In this document: positions 26,692 through 36,156 of the stretch, piece after piece | Layout: each line of letters starts with the position of its first letter | How positions within the stretch are numbered: position 1 is the stretch's first letter | From: Pararhizobium capsulatum DSM 1112 | GTDB lineage: Bacteria > Pseudomonadota > Alphaproteobacteria > Rhizobiales > Rhizobiaceae | Direction of reading: 5' to 3' | NCBI RefSeq assembly: GCF_030814475.1 | Contig: NZ_JAUSVF010000002.1 | Span: forward strand, 248,001-312,000 | Length of the DNA stretch: 64,000 nt | Made by a program: the position numbers and the translations under genes | Notes under the pieces: model-generated | What the model was told of the DNA's origin: nothing | Seen by the model: the letters and a program-made list of their open reading frames with translations, nothing else | Database searches by the model: none

Positions 26692-27506
26692 ACCGGCTGT
26701 TCGGCAACGGCCGTTGCCTGGATGTGGCGATCGATCATGGCGTCTGCAACGAGCCGTCCTTCCTCGACGGGCTGGAGAATGTTCCTGCCGTCGTGAAGGC
26801 GTTGGTCGATGCGAAACCCGATGCGATCCAGATGAACTATGGCCAGGCCGACCTGCTGCAGGACCTGCCCGGCAAGGAAAAGCCGGCGCTGGTCATCCGC
26901 ATCGACATGGGCAACCCCTATAACCGCATCCGCCACCGCGACATGTGGGCCGTGCTGCAGAACGAGGCCGAGCCACTGATCGGCGCGCTGCAGATGGATG
27001 CCGCCTGCGTCGTCGTCAACCTGTTCATGCTGCCGGACGAGCCGGATCTCTTCCGCCAGTGCGTCCAGAACATTGCCCGCGTTCGCGCCGACTGCGAAAA
27101 ATACGGCATGCCGCTGATGATCGAACCGCTGGTCATGCAGCCGGTGACGGAGCGCGGTGGCTACATGGTCGATGGCGATGCCGACAAGATCGTGACGCTG
27201 ACGCGGCTTGCTCGCGAGATGGGCGCCGATATCGTCAAGGCCGATCCGACGACCAACCCGGAGGATTTCCATCGCGTGGTCGAGGCGGCGCGCTGCCCGG
27301 TGCTGGTGCGCGGCGGCGGCAAGGAAGACCTGTCCGCCGTGTTTGCCAAGTCCGCCGCCCTGATGCGGCAGGGCGCTGTTGGCATGGTCTACGGCCGCAA
27401 CATCTACCAGCACGCCAACCCGAACGCCGTCGTGCGCGGCCTGATGGCGATCATCCACGAGGACGCGAGCGGTGATGAGGCGTTCGCTAGATATCAGCAG
27501 GGTTGA
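26664..27506 (+). CDS. Class I aldolase of the DhnA/LsrF (DeoC/LacD) family
   Basis: A 280-residue TIM-barrel aldolase. The Schiff-base lysine is probably in GADIVKADPTTNPEDF; the phosphate-binding end is VLVRGGGKEDL and GAVGMVYGRNIYQHANP, as in LsrF and archaeal-type FBP aldolases; the N-terminus has LDVAIDHGVCNEPSFLDGLE. ATG at 26664 with AGGAG upstream, inside the end of the GlpD-like gene. The inferred job is to split a ketose 1-phosphate into DHAP and a shorter aldehyde. It is not proof of AI-2 metabolism: no lsrG-like gene is present. Confidence 0.88.
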   Translation: MRDISKVRMNRLFGNGRCLDVAIDHGVCNEPSFLDGLENVPAVVKALVDAKPDAIQMNYGQADLLQDLPGKEKPALVIRIDMGNPYNRIRHRDMWAVLQNEAEPLIGALQMDAACVVVNLFMLPDEPDLFRQCVQNIARVRADCEKYGMPLMIEPLVMQPVTERGGYMVDGDADKIVTLTRLAREMGADIVKADPTTNPEDFHRVVEAARCPVLVRGGGKEDLSAVFAKSAALMRQGAVGMVYGRNIYQHANPNAVVRGLMAIIHEDASGDEAFARYQQG

Positions 27507-27516
27507 TTGGGCATTC

Positions 27517-27600
27517 GGAAACATCCCCCTCTGTCAGCTACGCTGACATCTCCCCCTCAAGGGGCAGATTGGCTGGGGCTGGGCAGAGGGGGGATCGCAG
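27517..27600. repeat. Rhizobial-type intergenic repeat rich in CCCCCTCTGTC / ATCTCCCCCTCAAGGGG
   Basis: ACATCCCCCTCTGTCAGC-TAC-GCTGACATCTCC contains the hairpin TGTCAGC/GCTGACA, followed by CCCCTCAAGGGG. Together with the hairpin at 27654-27680 it fills the 238-bp gap between the aldolase and kinase genes. Confidence 0.6.
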
Positions 27601-27653
27601 CGCTGCCGCGTATCATGTCCTTGGACCTGAAAATGAGGTACTGCCGCGAATTA

Positions 27654-27680
27654 CCTCTTCTCCCCACTGGGGAGAAGAGG
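27654..27680. repeat. Hairpin repeat CCTCTTCTCCCC / GGGGAGAAGAGG, copy 2
   Basis: A perfect 12-bp inverted repeat with the loop ACT, in the gap between the aldolase and kinase genes. Same family as 6397-6425 and 45230-45262. Confidence 0.75.
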
Positions 27681-27744
27681 GAGCAAGGACTGGGCTTTCG
27701 GCTCGAACCGCGCAAAACTGTCAGAACCTTGGGAGGGGTTCGAA

Positions 27745-29274
27745 ATGGAAAAATACCTGTTGGGCCTCGATGCCGGAAACACCGTCATCAAGGCTGTGAT
27801 CTTCGATCTCAAGGGCCGGGAAGTCGCCTATGCCGGGGAGGAGGGCCATAGCCGCATGCCAAGCCCCGGCCATGTCGAGCGTGATCTCGGCGAACTCTGG
27901 GCCAATGCCAAGCGTGTCATCCGCGCCTGCCTCGACAAGGCCGGTATTGCAGCCACAGATATCGCCGCAATCGGCTGCGCCGGCCATGGCAACGGGCTTT
28001 ATGCACTCGACCGCGACGGTGCGCCGCTCATCGGCATCCAGTCGCTCGACACGAGGGCAACGGGGCTTGTCGAGGAATGGGCGGCGGCAGGCGTCGGTGA
28101 TCGCACCGCGCCCATTGCCCGCCAGCGCCCCTGGCCCTCCCAGACGCCGACGCTGCTCGCCTGGCTGAAACGCCACCGGCCCGAACTCTTCCAGCGCATC
28201 GGCACGGTGTTCTTTTCCAAGGATTTTGTCGTCAACCGGTTGACCGGCCAGCGCGTCAGCGAAGTCTCAGATATGTCCGGCGCCGGCCTGCTCGATCTTG
28301 CCGCCCGCCGCTACGACAAAACGCTGATGGCGGCTTACGGGCTTGCGGATTGCATGCACATGCTGCCGCCGCTGATCGAAAGCGCCGATATCGCCGGCCA
28401 CGTGACGGCCGAGGTCGCGGCTGAAACCGGGCTTGCCGCCGGTACGCCTGTTATTGGCGGGCTGTTCGACGTCGTTGCCTCGGCGCTCGGCTCGGGTGTG
28501 TCGCGCACCGGCAACGCCTCTGTTATCGCCGGTACCTGGAGTATCAATCAGGTGATCATCGACGGTCCCGCGCTCGACGGTCCGGTCTTCATGTCGTCCA
28601 CCTTCGACCGCAGCCGCTACATGGCGATGGAAAACAGCGCGACGTCAGCCGCCAATCTCGAATGGCTGGTGCGGGAATTCTTCGAGGGCGAGCATCAGGA
28701 AGGCGCCTCGCCTTTCGATACGGCTTGCGCGCTCGCAGCCGCCGTCACACCGGCGGCGGACGATCCGCTTTATCACCCCTATCTCTACGGCGCCCAACAG
28801 GATGGCCACGCGCGGGCAGGCTTTTATGGCATGGCCGGCTGGCACACCAAGGGGCACCTGATCCGGGCGCTGCTGGAAGGCGTCGCCTTCGGCCACCGCC
28901 AGCATATCGAGACAATCCGTAAGGCTGGGGCTACCTTCGATGAGGCGGTGTTGTCCGGCGGCGGCTCGCGCAGCATGCTCTGGCCGCAGATTTTCGCTGA
29001 TGTGCTGGGTGTTCCCGTCACCGTCGCCGTTTCCCGGGAAACGGGGGCGTTGGGCGCTGCGATCGCGGCCGGGACGGGCGTCGGTCTGTTTGCAGATTTT
29101 ACCGAGGGCGCTACCGCCATGGTGCGCACCGATCGGCACTACAAACCGAACGCCGCACTCGCCGCCCATTACATCAGACGCTACAGCCTCTATACCGATA
29201 TCGCCGAAGCGATGACGCCGCTGTGGCGGCGGCTTTCCGAGGCGCAAAGCCTTGCAACAGGAGTTGCAGCGTGA
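27745..29274 (+). CDS. FGGY-family carbohydrate/polyol kinase
   Basis: A 509-residue kinase of the sugar-kinase/HSP70 fold: phosphate-1 motif [18 protein letters not shown] at about 5-22, [15 protein letters not shown] in the N-terminal substrate domain, [13 protein letters not shown], and the C-terminal adenosine motif [20 protein letters not shown] with [13 protein letters not shown]. It resembles xylulokinase/EryA-type enzymes. Within the operon it should phosphorylate the imported polyol, feeding the GlpD-like dehydrogenase. It is separated from the upstream genes by repeats but overlaps the GMC gene (GTGA), so it still appears part of the unit. Confidence 0.9.
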   Translation: MEKYLLGLDAGNTVIKAVIFDLKGREVAYAGEEGHSRMPSPGHVERDLGELWANAKRVIRACLDKAGIAATDIAAIGCAGHGNGLYALDRDGAPLIGIQSLDTRATGLVEEWAAAGVGDRTAPIARQRPWPSQTPTLLAWLKRHRPELFQRIGTVFFSKDFVVNRLTGQRVSEVSDMSGAGLLDLAARRYDKTLMAAYGLADCMHMLPPLIESADIAGHVTAEVAAETGLAAGTPVIGGLFDVVASALGSGVSRTGNASVIAGTWSINQVIIDGPALDGPVFMSSTFDRSRYMAMENSATSAANLEWLVREFFEGEHQEGASPFDTACALAAAVTPAADDPLYHPYLYGAQQDGHARAGFYGMAGWHTKGHLIRALLEGVAFGHRQHIETIRKAGATFDEAVLSGGGSRSMLWPQIFADVLGVPVTVAVSRETGALGAAIAAGTGVGLFADFTEGATAMVRTDRHYKPNAALAAHYIRRYSLYTDIAEAMTPLWRRLSEAQSLATGVAA

Positions 29275-30893
29275 AATTGCAGACGAATGAAACGCCGATT
29301 GACGAAGGCCGCTACGATTTCATCATCGTCGGCGCGGGCTCGGCCGGTTGCGTGCTGGCAAACCGGCTCTCGGCCGATCCGAAAAACCGCGTGCTGCTGC
29401 TCGAGGCCGGCGGCTCGGATCGCTATCACTGGGTGCATGTGCCGATCGGCTATCTCTATTGCATGGGCAATCCGCGCACCGACTGGATGATGAAAACGGC
29501 GGCGGAAGCCGGCCTCAACGGCCGCGCGCTCAACTATCCGCGTGGCAAACTGCTCGGCGGCTGCTCGTCGATCAATGGCATGATCTACATGCGCGGCCAG
29601 GCGGCCGATTATGACGGCTGGCGCCAAGCGGGCAATATGGGTTGGGGCTGGGACGATGTGCTGCCGTATTTCCTGAAATCGGAAGACAATTATCGCGGCA
29701 AATCGGCCATGCATGGCGCGGGCGGCGAATGGCGGGTCGAGCGCCAGCGCCTGTCCTGGCCGATCCTCGATGCCTTCCGCGATGCGGCGGAAGAGCTTGG
29801 CATCCGCAAGACCGAGGATTTCAACGACGGCGACAACGAAGGTTCCGGCTATTTCGAGGTCAACCAGAAGGGCGGCCTGCGCTGGAACACGACGAAAGCC
29901 TTCCTGCGGCCGGCGATGAAGCGCAGGAACCTGCGCGTGCTGACCGGCGCCGAAACCGAGCGGCTGGAATTTACCGGCAAGGCCGTGTCCGGCGTGCGCT
30001 TCCGGTTGAATGGCCGGCTCTGCGTGGCGCATGCGACGCGCGAGGTCGTCCTGTCGGCAGGCGCCATCAATTCGCCGAAGATTCTGGAGCTTTCCGGCAT
30101 TGGTCGGCCGGATGTGCTCTCCGAGCTTGGCATCGACGTGCATCATGCGCTGCAAGGGGTGGGCGAAAACCTGCAGGATCACCTGCAGATCCGCACGGTG
30201 TTCAAGATCGAGGGTGCGCGCACACTGAACCAGCTTTACCACAACCTCTTCAGCCGCGCCGGCATGGGCCTGCAATATGCGATCCGCCGTTCGGGCCCAC
30301 TCTCGATGGCGCCAAGCCAGCTCGGCATCTTCGCCAAAAGCGATCCGGCTGTCGCGACCGCCGATCTCGAATACCACGTCCAGCCGTTGAGCACGGACCG
30401 GCTCGGCGAGCCGTTGCATCGCTATCCGGCCGTGACCGTCTCCGTCTGCAATCTGCGGCCGGAAAGCCGCGGCACGGTGCATATGACGACATCAGATGTT
30501 TCGACGGCCCCGGAAATCCGTCCCAACTACCTCTCGACAGCGGGTGACCGGCTGCTTGCGGTGAAATCCATCCGCCATGCCCGCAGTCTTATGGAGGCCA
30601 AGGCGATCGCCGGTTTCCGGCCGCAGGAAATGCTTCCGGGCAAGGAATATCAGAGCGAAGAAGAGCTGATCCGACGCGCCGGGGATATCGCGACGACGAT
30701 CTTCCACCCGGTCGGCACCTGCAGGATGGGAGACGATCCCATGGCAGTGGTGGATGCGAAGCTGCGGCTGCACGGGCTCGCCAACCTGCGCGTGGTCGAT
30801 GCCTCGATCATGCCGACTATTGTTTCCGGCAACACCAATTCCCCTGTCATCATGATCGCGGAAAAGGCGGCGGAGGCCATGCTGAGCGCGTGA
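29271..30893 (+). CDS. GMC-family FAD oxidoreductase (choline-dehydrogenase-like)
   Basis: A 540-residue flavoprotein with the N-terminal FAD motif [20 protein letters not shown], the GMC signatures [20 protein letters not shown] and [15 protein letters not shown], and the C-terminal active-site region [17 protein letters not shown] and [17 protein letters not shown]. The start is a GTG overlapping the kinase stop (GTGA). Members oxidise primary alcohols to aldehydes. Here it could oxidise the substrate or handle a side product; its step is not clear. Ends the operon, followed by a strong terminator. Confidence 0.9.
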   Translation: MKLQTNETPIDEGRYDFIIVGAGSAGCVLANRLSADPKNRVLLLEAGGSDRYHWVHVPIGYLYCMGNPRTDWMMKTAAEAGLNGRALNYPRGKLLGGCSSINGMIYMRGQAADYDGWRQAGNMGWGWDDVLPYFLKSEDNYRGKSAMHGAGGEWRVERQRLSWPILDAFRDAAEELGIRKTEDFNDGDNEGSGYFEVNQKGGLRWNTTKAFLRPAMKRRNLRVLTGAETERLEFTGKAVSGVRFRLNGRLCVAHATREVVLSAGAINSPKILELSGIGRPDVLSELGIDVHHALQGVGENLQDHLQIRTVFKIEGARTLNQLYHNLFSRAGMGLQYAIRRSGPLSMAPSQLGIFAKSDPAVATADLEYHVQPLSTDRLGEPLHRYPAVTVSVCNLRPESRGTVHMTTSDVSTAPEIRPNYLSTAGDRLLAVKSIRHARSLMEAKAIAGFRPQEMLPGKEYQSEEELIRRAGDIATTIFHPVGTCRMGDDPMAVVDAKLRLHGLANLRVVDASIMPTIVSGNTNSPVIMIAEKAAEAMLSA

Positions 30894-30926
30894 CGCCCGG
30901 CAACCGGTTCGTCGCAAAAGCGAGAC

Positions 30927-30962
30927 ACCTTCGATGCGACCGTTCCCGGTCGCATCGAAGGT
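30927..30962. terminator. Strong bidirectional hairpin terminator
   Basis: ACCTTCGATGCGACC pairs perfectly with GGTCGCATCGAAGGT (15 bp) around a six-base loop, between the convergent GMC and isochorismatase-family genes. Confidence 0.8.
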
Positions 30963-30983
30963 CGGTTCTCTGGCTTTGGCGGA

Positions 30984-31670
30984 TCAGACGGCGGGGTTCG
31001 GGCCGATGCGCTCGCCATGGCCGACGCGCTCCTGCGCATTGTGGACCATCGTGTAGGCGTAATCGATCCCCATGCCATAGGCGCCGGAATGTTCCTTGGC
31101 GATACCGACCGTGCCGTCATAGGTTTCCTTGCGGGCCCAGTCGCGCTGCCATTCCAGCATGACCTGCTGCCATGTTACCGGGATGATGCCGGCCTGAACC
31201 ATACGGTCCATCGCATATTTATGCGCATCGGCGCTCGTGCCGCCGGAAGCATCGGCAACCATGTAGATCTCGTAGTCGGTGTCGTTGAGGCAGGAGAGTG
31301 CGAAGGTTACGTTGCAGACTTCCGTCCAGAGGCCGGAGACGACGATCTTCTTGCGGCCGGCGGCGGCGTTGACGGCGAGTGCGTCGCGGACATTCTGGTC
31401 GTCCCAGGAGTTCATGGAGGTGCGCTCGAGGATCTTGTTATCAGGGAAAACCTGCAGGAGCTCGGGATAGGTATGACCGGAGAAGCTCAGGGTCTCGACC
31501 GTGGTGATGGTTGTCGGAATGCGGAAGAGGCGGGCAGCCTTTGCCAGGCCGACGACATTGTTCTTCAGCGTCTGGCGGTCGATCGACTGAACGCCGAAAG
31601 CCATCTGCGGCTGCTGGTCGATGAAGATCATCTGGCTGTTCTGGGGGGTGAGAACTTCAAGCTTGGACAT
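30984..31670 (-). CDS. Isochorismatase-family cysteine hydrolase (YcaC-like)
   Basis: A 228-residue hydrolase of the isochorismatase fold. The catalytic aspartate is Asp18 in MIFIDQQPQMAFG and the nucleophilic cysteine Cys119 in VSGLWTEVCNVTFAL, with DASGGTSADAHKYAMDRMVQ after it as in YcaC-type proteins. The ATG at 31670 has AGAGGAAAGG upstream; the frame is open further but that part has no protein character. Substrate unknown for this subfamily. It is divergent from a LysR gene that probably controls it. Confidence 0.87.
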   Translation of the reverse strand: MSKLEVLTPQNSQMIFIDQQPQMAFGVQSIDRQTLKNNVVGLAKAARLFRIPTTITTVETLSFSGHTYPELLQVFPDNKILERTSMNSWDDQNVRDALAVNAAAGRKKIVVSGLWTEVCNVTFALSCLNDTDYEIYMVADASGGTSADAHKYAMDRMVQAGIIPVTWQQVMLEWQRDWARKETYDGTVGIAKEHSGAYGMGIDYAYTMVHNAQERVGHGERIGPNPAV

Positions 31671-31742
31671 CGGTGTCGCCTTTCCTCTTAGGTGGTTGCT
31701 GTCTGACAAGGGAAAATCTAGCGGAGTTGTTTTGTCTCGAAA

Positions 31743-31772
31743 ATTGCAATAATAATTGCGAATGAATTGCGA
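31743..31772. promoter_or_regulatory. Three phased ATTGC motifs, candidate LysR operator
   Basis: ATTGC occurs at 31743-31747, 31755-31759 and 31766-31770, spaced 12 and 11 bp, so all lie on one DNA face. The first forms an inverted repeat (GCAAT-N4-ATTGC) with the second. The site is 17 bases before the LysR start and about 75 before the divergent hydrolase gene. Confidence 0.5.
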
Positions 31773-31788
31773 TTTTTGAAATAATGCC

Positions 31789-32688
31789 ATGAACGACTAC
31801 AAAGCTCTGCGAACCTTTCTCCTTGCGGCCGAAAAGCGAAATTTCGCCCAGGTTGCGCGTGAACTCGATATGACGCCGGCCGCGGTCACCCGCGCCATCG
31901 CGGCGCTGGAAGACGATCTCGGCGTGCAGCTTTTCGTGCGCACGACACGGCAGGTATCGCTGACGACCGACGGCGCGATCTTTGCCGCACAGATACAGCC
32001 GGCGATCTCCGCGCTCGAAAACGCGCGAAAGGATGTGATCAACGCCAACAAGGCAGATCAAGGTCGCCTCAGGATCAGCGTTCCGACATGGTTCGGCAAG
32101 ACAATTCTGCCGCCGATCCTTTCGCGCTTCCGGGAACAGTATCCGAAAATCAGCTTCGAGATCTCGCTGGCCGACGGTCTGGTGAACATCGTCGATGACG
32201 ACTACGACCTTGCCATCCGCATTTCCGCGGCGCCATCGGACAAGTTTACCATCTGGCGAAAGATCTGCGTGATCCGCCGCGTACTCGTTGCCGCCCCGGA
32301 AAGTCGCTTTGCAGGCTTGCAGCATCCCGGCGAACTGGCACCCGACGAATGCCTGGCCTACAGCGGGGAGAGCCGGCGCGAGATGTGGACCTTGTCGGAT
32401 GGGAGCGCGAGCGTCGTGCTTTCGGCGGGCTGTGCCTTCAGCGCCAACAGCGGCGATGTGCTGGCTGACATGGCAGCCGGCGGGGCCGGTGTCGCGCTCT
32501 TGCCGCGGTTTCACGTTGCCGAACATCTGCGGAATGGCCGGCTCGTCCATATTCTGGAAAGCTGGGCGCCACCGGATCTGTGGCTGACGCTCTACTACCC
32601 GCCCTATCAGACCCTGCCGCCGCCCATCGCCTCCTTCTCCAGGTTCTTCGAACAGCAGCTTCCCGCCCTGGTCGGCGCGTTGGAGTAG
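31789..32688 (+). CDS. LysR-family transcriptional regulator
   Basis: A 299-residue LysR regulator. N-terminal winged helix (FLLAAEKRNFAQVARELDMT, then PAAVTRAIAALEDDLGVQLF) and a C-terminal periplasmic-binding-protein-like effector domain (GRLRISVPTWFGKTILPPIL). It is divergent from the isochorismatase-family gene across a 118-bp AT-rich gap with phased ATTGC motifs, which suggests direct control of that gene and autoregulation. The effector is unknown. Confidence 0.92.
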   Translation: MNDYKALRTFLLAAEKRNFAQVARELDMTPAAVTRAIAALEDDLGVQLFVRTTRQVSLTTDGAIFAAQIQPAISALENARKDVINANKADQGRLRISVPTWFGKTILPPILSRFREQYPKISFEISLADGLVNIVDDDYDLAIRISAAPSDKFTIWRKICVIRRVLVAAPESRFAGLQHPGELAPDECLAYSGESRREMWTLSDGSASVVLSAGCAFSANSGDVLADMAAGGAGVALLPRFHVAEHLRNGRLVHILESWAPPDLWLTLYYPPYQTLPPPIASFSRFFEQQLPALVGALE

Positions 32689-32903
32689 CGTTTTTCCGCC
32701 TGTCGTCGGCATCGAATATCGCGCTGCGGGCGACAGGTCTTGCAGCGAGCGCAATAGTTGAGATTTTGCGCTGGACGTCAGGCGATTGCGGTGGTGAGAT
32801 TGCTGCACTGGGCGATTCTTGGGGGTAGACGTGATCGATCCGGCGTGTTGGCAGCGCGTGTCACCCGGCCCGGCCTGATCATGCAGATGGAAGAGGTGGG
32901 ATC

Positions 32904-34619
32904 ATGATTCCGTTGCCGCATGCCGATCAGTCAAGCGGGGCGCCTCATTCAGGCGGGGAGCCGGGCGGGCCGCTGCGGCTGGATATTGTTGCAGGCCTGA
33001 CGGCGGCTGCGGTGGTTCTGCCGAAGGCGATGGCCTATGCGACCGTCGCCGGTCTTCCCGTCAGCGTCGGCCTCTACACGGCCTTCGTGCCGATGATTGT
33101 CTATGCGCTGCTGGGTAGCTCCCGGGTGCTGAGTGTCAGCTCGACAACCACCCTTGCGATCCTGACAGCAAGCGAGCTTGCACTCGTCGTGCCGGATGGA
33201 GATCCCGTTCGGCTTCTGACGGCGACGGCGACATTGACGGCGCTGACAGGGCTGCTTCTGATTGCGGCCGCGGCCCTGAGGCTGGGCTTCGTGGCGAACT
33301 TCATATCCTCGCCGGTGCTGACGGGGTTCAAGGCGGGGATCGGACTGGTGATCGTTCTCGATCAGCTGCCGAAACTCTTCGGACTGCATATCGAAAAGCA
33401 GGGCTTTTTCCGGGATGTGCTGACCCTCTTCCAGCATCTGCCCGAGACATCGATCATCACGTTTGCGATCGGTGCAACCGCGCTCGTGCTGCTTTTGCTC
33501 CTCGAGCGGATCTGGCCTCACTCTCCCGCACCGCTTGCCATCGTGGGCGCGGGCATCGCCCTGTCGTGGCTGGCCGGGCTCGGTGCGGCTGGCGTTTCCA
33601 TTGTCGGTCACATTCCCCAGGCGTTGCCATCGCTGACACTGCCGGATGTCGATATGATCCTGCGGTTGTTGCCGGGGGCATGCGGCATCGCCCTGATGAG
33701 CTTTACGGAGACGATTGCCGCCGGCCGCGCCTTCTCCGTGGCCGGGGAACCGGCGATCCGGCCAAACCGCGAGCTGGTTGCCACCGGACTTGCCAACTTC
33801 TCGGGCGGGTTCTTCGGTGCGATGCCGGCCGGTGGGGGCACATCGCAGACAGCTGTGGTGCGCGCCGTCGGGGGGCACTCGCAAAAAGCGTCGCTGGTGA
33901 CCGCGGCGGCTTCGGCAGCGACGATGCTGGTTCTTGCGCCGCTGCTCGGATTGCTGCCACAGGCGGTGCTGGCCGCCATCGTGATCGTCTATTCCGTCGG
34001 CCTGATCGACCCCGTGGAATTCAAGTCGATCCGCAGGGTTCGCCGCATGGAATTCCGCTGGGCGCTTGCCGCCTTTCTGGGCGTGCTTTTCTTCGGCACG
34101 CTCCAGGGCATCATTATTGCGATCATCCTGTCGCTCGTCGGCCTTGCAAGCCAGACGGCAAAGCCACGCATCCATATTGTCGGCCGCAAACGGGGAGGGG
34201 ACGTTCTGCGGCCGGTTTCTGCCGAGCATCCGGACGACGAGACCTTCGAGGGACTGTTGATCCTGCGGCCGGAAGGGAGGCTGTTTTTCGTGAACGCGCA
34301 GCAGGTGGGCGACCGCATCCGTGAACTGGTCAATCAGGAAAAGCCGCGCGTCGTGATGCTGGATCTCAGCCGCGTCGTCGATATCGAGTATTCCGCGCTT
34401 CAGATGATCATCGAGGGCGAACGCAGTCTCGCGCGACAGGGTATCGTTCTCTGGCTCGCCGGTCTCAATCCGGATGTGTTCGACTATGTCCGGGCATCGG
34501 GGTTCGCAGAGCAGCTCGGCATGGACCGGATGTTGCTCAACACGCGGGTCGGTATACGTCGTCATCAGGAGGGCACCTCTGCGGAGCCGCAGCCAGTGGC
34601 CGAAGGAGGCTCCGCCTGA
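32904..34619 (+). CDS. SulP-family anion transporter with STAS domain
   Basis: A 571-residue inner-membrane transporter. The membrane part (about residues 20-420) has ten or more hydrophobic segments with SulP stretches LPKAMAYATVAGLPVSVGLY, GSSRVLSVSSTTTLAILTA and FGAMPAGGGTSQTAVVRAVG. Residues about 445-545 form a STAS domain (EGLLILRPEGRLFFVNAQQV, then VMLDLSRVVDIEYSALQMI). SulP members carry sulfate, bicarbonate or dicarboxylates; the substrate is not predictable. GAGGTGGG precedes the ATG. No carbonic anhydrase gene adjoins. The 215 bases upstream contain no gene. Confidence 0.9.
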   Translation: MIPLPHADQSSGAPHSGGEPGGPLRLDIVAGLTAAAVVLPKAMAYATVAGLPVSVGLYTAFVPMIVYALLGSSRVLSVSSTTTLAILTASELALVVPDGDPVRLLTATATLTALTGLLLIAAAALRLGFVANFISSPVLTGFKAGIGLVIVLDQLPKLFGLHIEKQGFFRDVLTLFQHLPETSIITFAIGATALVLLLLLERIWPHSPAPLAIVGAGIALSWLAGLGAAGVSIVGHIPQALPSLTLPDVDMILRLLPGACGIALMSFTETIAAGRAFSVAGEPAIRPNRELVATGLANFSGGFFGAMPAGGGTSQTAVVRAVGGHSQKASLVTAAASAATMLVLAPLLGLLPQAVLAAIVIVYSVGLIDPVEFKSIRRVRRMEFRWALAAFLGVLFFGTLQGIIIAIILSLVGLASQTAKPRIHIVGRKRGGDVLRPVSAEHPDDETFEGLLILRPEGRLFFVNAQQVGDRIRELVNQEKPRVVMLDLSRVVDIEYSALQMIIEGERSLARQGIVLWLAGLNPDVFDYVRASGFAEQLGMDRMLLNTRVGIRRHQEGTSAEPQPVAEGGSA

Positions 34620-34721
34620 GCGGACTGCGACGGTTTTCTGTCCGCTTTTTCAGGGCTTTGCCATGGCGTGAGAATTTTAACCCGCAACGGTTATAAGTCT
34701 TCCACGACGATGGAGGCTTTG

Positions 34722-36014
34722 ATGTTTGCGCGGCTACGGAACGATCGATCTGGAAATTTCGGCATCATGGCCGCCATTCTTATTGTGCCCGTCTTTGGCG
34801 CAATCGGCCTTGCCGTGGATTTCAGCTCCGCGCTGATGGCCAAGACGAGATTGCAGGATGCTGCCGATGCGGCAGCGCTGGCAGCCATATCGGAACGTTC
34901 TCCCGGCGTGCAGAAGGCACTTGAAATGACCGGCGACGGCGAGATTGCCGTCGGCACCCAATATGCGCGGCAGTTCTTTGCTGCGCAGTCCGCCGATTTT
35001 GGCGGCGTCACGCTCGATTCGCTGGATGCAAAAGTCGTCAAGAAGGACAATATCGTCAGCTCTGTCGTAAACCTCGAGGCAACAATTTCGACCAGTTTCG
35101 CGCGCATACTGGGGCAGGAAAAGATCAAGGTCGCGGTTCGCTCGACCGCCGAATACCAGACGCAGACCTTCAGCGATTTTTACCTACTTCTCGACAACAC
35201 CCCTTCCATGGGTGTCGGCGCGACGCCCACGGATGTCGCAAAGATGGTAGCGAGCACGTCCGACCAGTGCGCCTTTGCCTGCCACATCGTGAAGAACGGC
35301 GTCATCGACAAGAACAGCTATTACAATCTTGCCAAGAAGCTCGGCGTGCAGACGCGTATCAACGTCGTTGCCAAGGCCACTGCAAGCCTGATGGATACCG
35401 CCAAGGATTATCGCAGAAGCAGCAACCAGTACCGGATGTCCGTCTATACCTTCGGCGAGAAGGCGGAAGACACCAAGCTGCTTGAAGTCGTGGGGCTGAC
35501 GACGGACCTGGATGCGGCGAAAAAGAGCGCGGCCAAGATCGACCTGATGTCGATCCCGGCCCAGGGCTACAACAACGACCAGCAGACCGATTTCGACCGC
35601 GCCCTCACGCAGATCTCCGCCAAGATGGGGACGGCCGGAAACGGCCTGAGCGTTGGCTCGCCGGAGAAGGTTCTGTTTTTTGTCTCTGATGGGGTCGGCG
35701 ACAGCTACAAGCCTTCAAGTTGCACCAAGAAGACGACAAGCGGGCGCTGCCAGGAGCCGATTGATATCAAGTTCTGCGAAACGCTGAAGACGGGCGGCTA
35801 CAAGATCGCCGTTCTTTATACGACCTACCTGCCGCTGCCGACCAACAGCTGGTACAACACATGGATCAAGCCGTTCCAGGCGGAGATCAGCCCGCGCATG
35901 CAGGCGTGCGCCTCGCCCGGCCTGTTCTTCGAGGTGAGCCCGACGGAGGGCATCGCCGAGGCCATGGCGGCACTCTTCAAGAAAATCATCACCTCGCCCC
36001 GTCTGACGAGCTGA
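34722..36014 (+). CDS. TadG-like pilus-assembly protein with VWA-type domain
   Basis: A 430-residue protein. The N-terminus has the prepilin-like TadE/TadG signature FARLRNDRSGNFGIMAAILI followed by one membrane helix, then DFSSALMAKTRLQDAADAAA as in Tad pseudopilins. Residues about 160 onward resemble a von Willebrand A region beginning YLLLDNTPSMGVGATPTD (a MIDAS-like D-x-T-x-S variant), with four paired cysteines. TadG is a surface/assembly protein of Flp pili, yet no other tad/cpa gene is in the window, so this is an orphan copy. The ATG at 34722 has GGAGG upstream and is preferred over earlier starts. Confidence 0.8.
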   Translation: MFARLRNDRSGNFGIMAAILIVPVFGAIGLAVDFSSALMAKTRLQDAADAAALAAISERSPGVQKALEMTGDGEIAVGTQYARQFFAAQSADFGGVTLDSLDAKVVKKDNIVSSVVNLEATISTSFARILGQEKIKVAVRSTAEYQTQTFSDFYLLLDNTPSMGVGATPTDVAKMVASTSDQCAFACHIVKNGVIDKNSYYNLAKKLGVQTRINVVAKATASLMDTAKDYRRSSNQYRMSVYTFGEKAEDTKLLEVVGLTTDLDAAKKSAAKIDLMSIPAQGYNNDQQTDFDRALTQISAKMGTAGNGLSVGSPEKVLFFVSDGVGDSYKPSSCTKKTTSGRCQEPIDIKFCETLKTGGYKIAVLYTTYLPLPTNSWYNTWIKPFQAEISPRMQACASPGLFFEVSPTEGIAEAMAALFKKIITSPRLTS

Positions 36015-36156
36015 TTGCGGACCCGTAACTGATGCTTCGGGGAAGTTGCCCCGAAGCCTGTGTTTTACGCCTCTCCCCGTCGCAAAATTGCTGCACAGGT
36101 TCCGTCGCATGGTGTAAGCCTTCGCCAACCGAAGCGCAGAGAGACTGGACGACGCC

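Noticed and set aside
32689..32903. Possible small RNA between the LysR and SulP genes
   Set aside because: No strong hairpin with T tract and no promoter-like boxes that I could defend.
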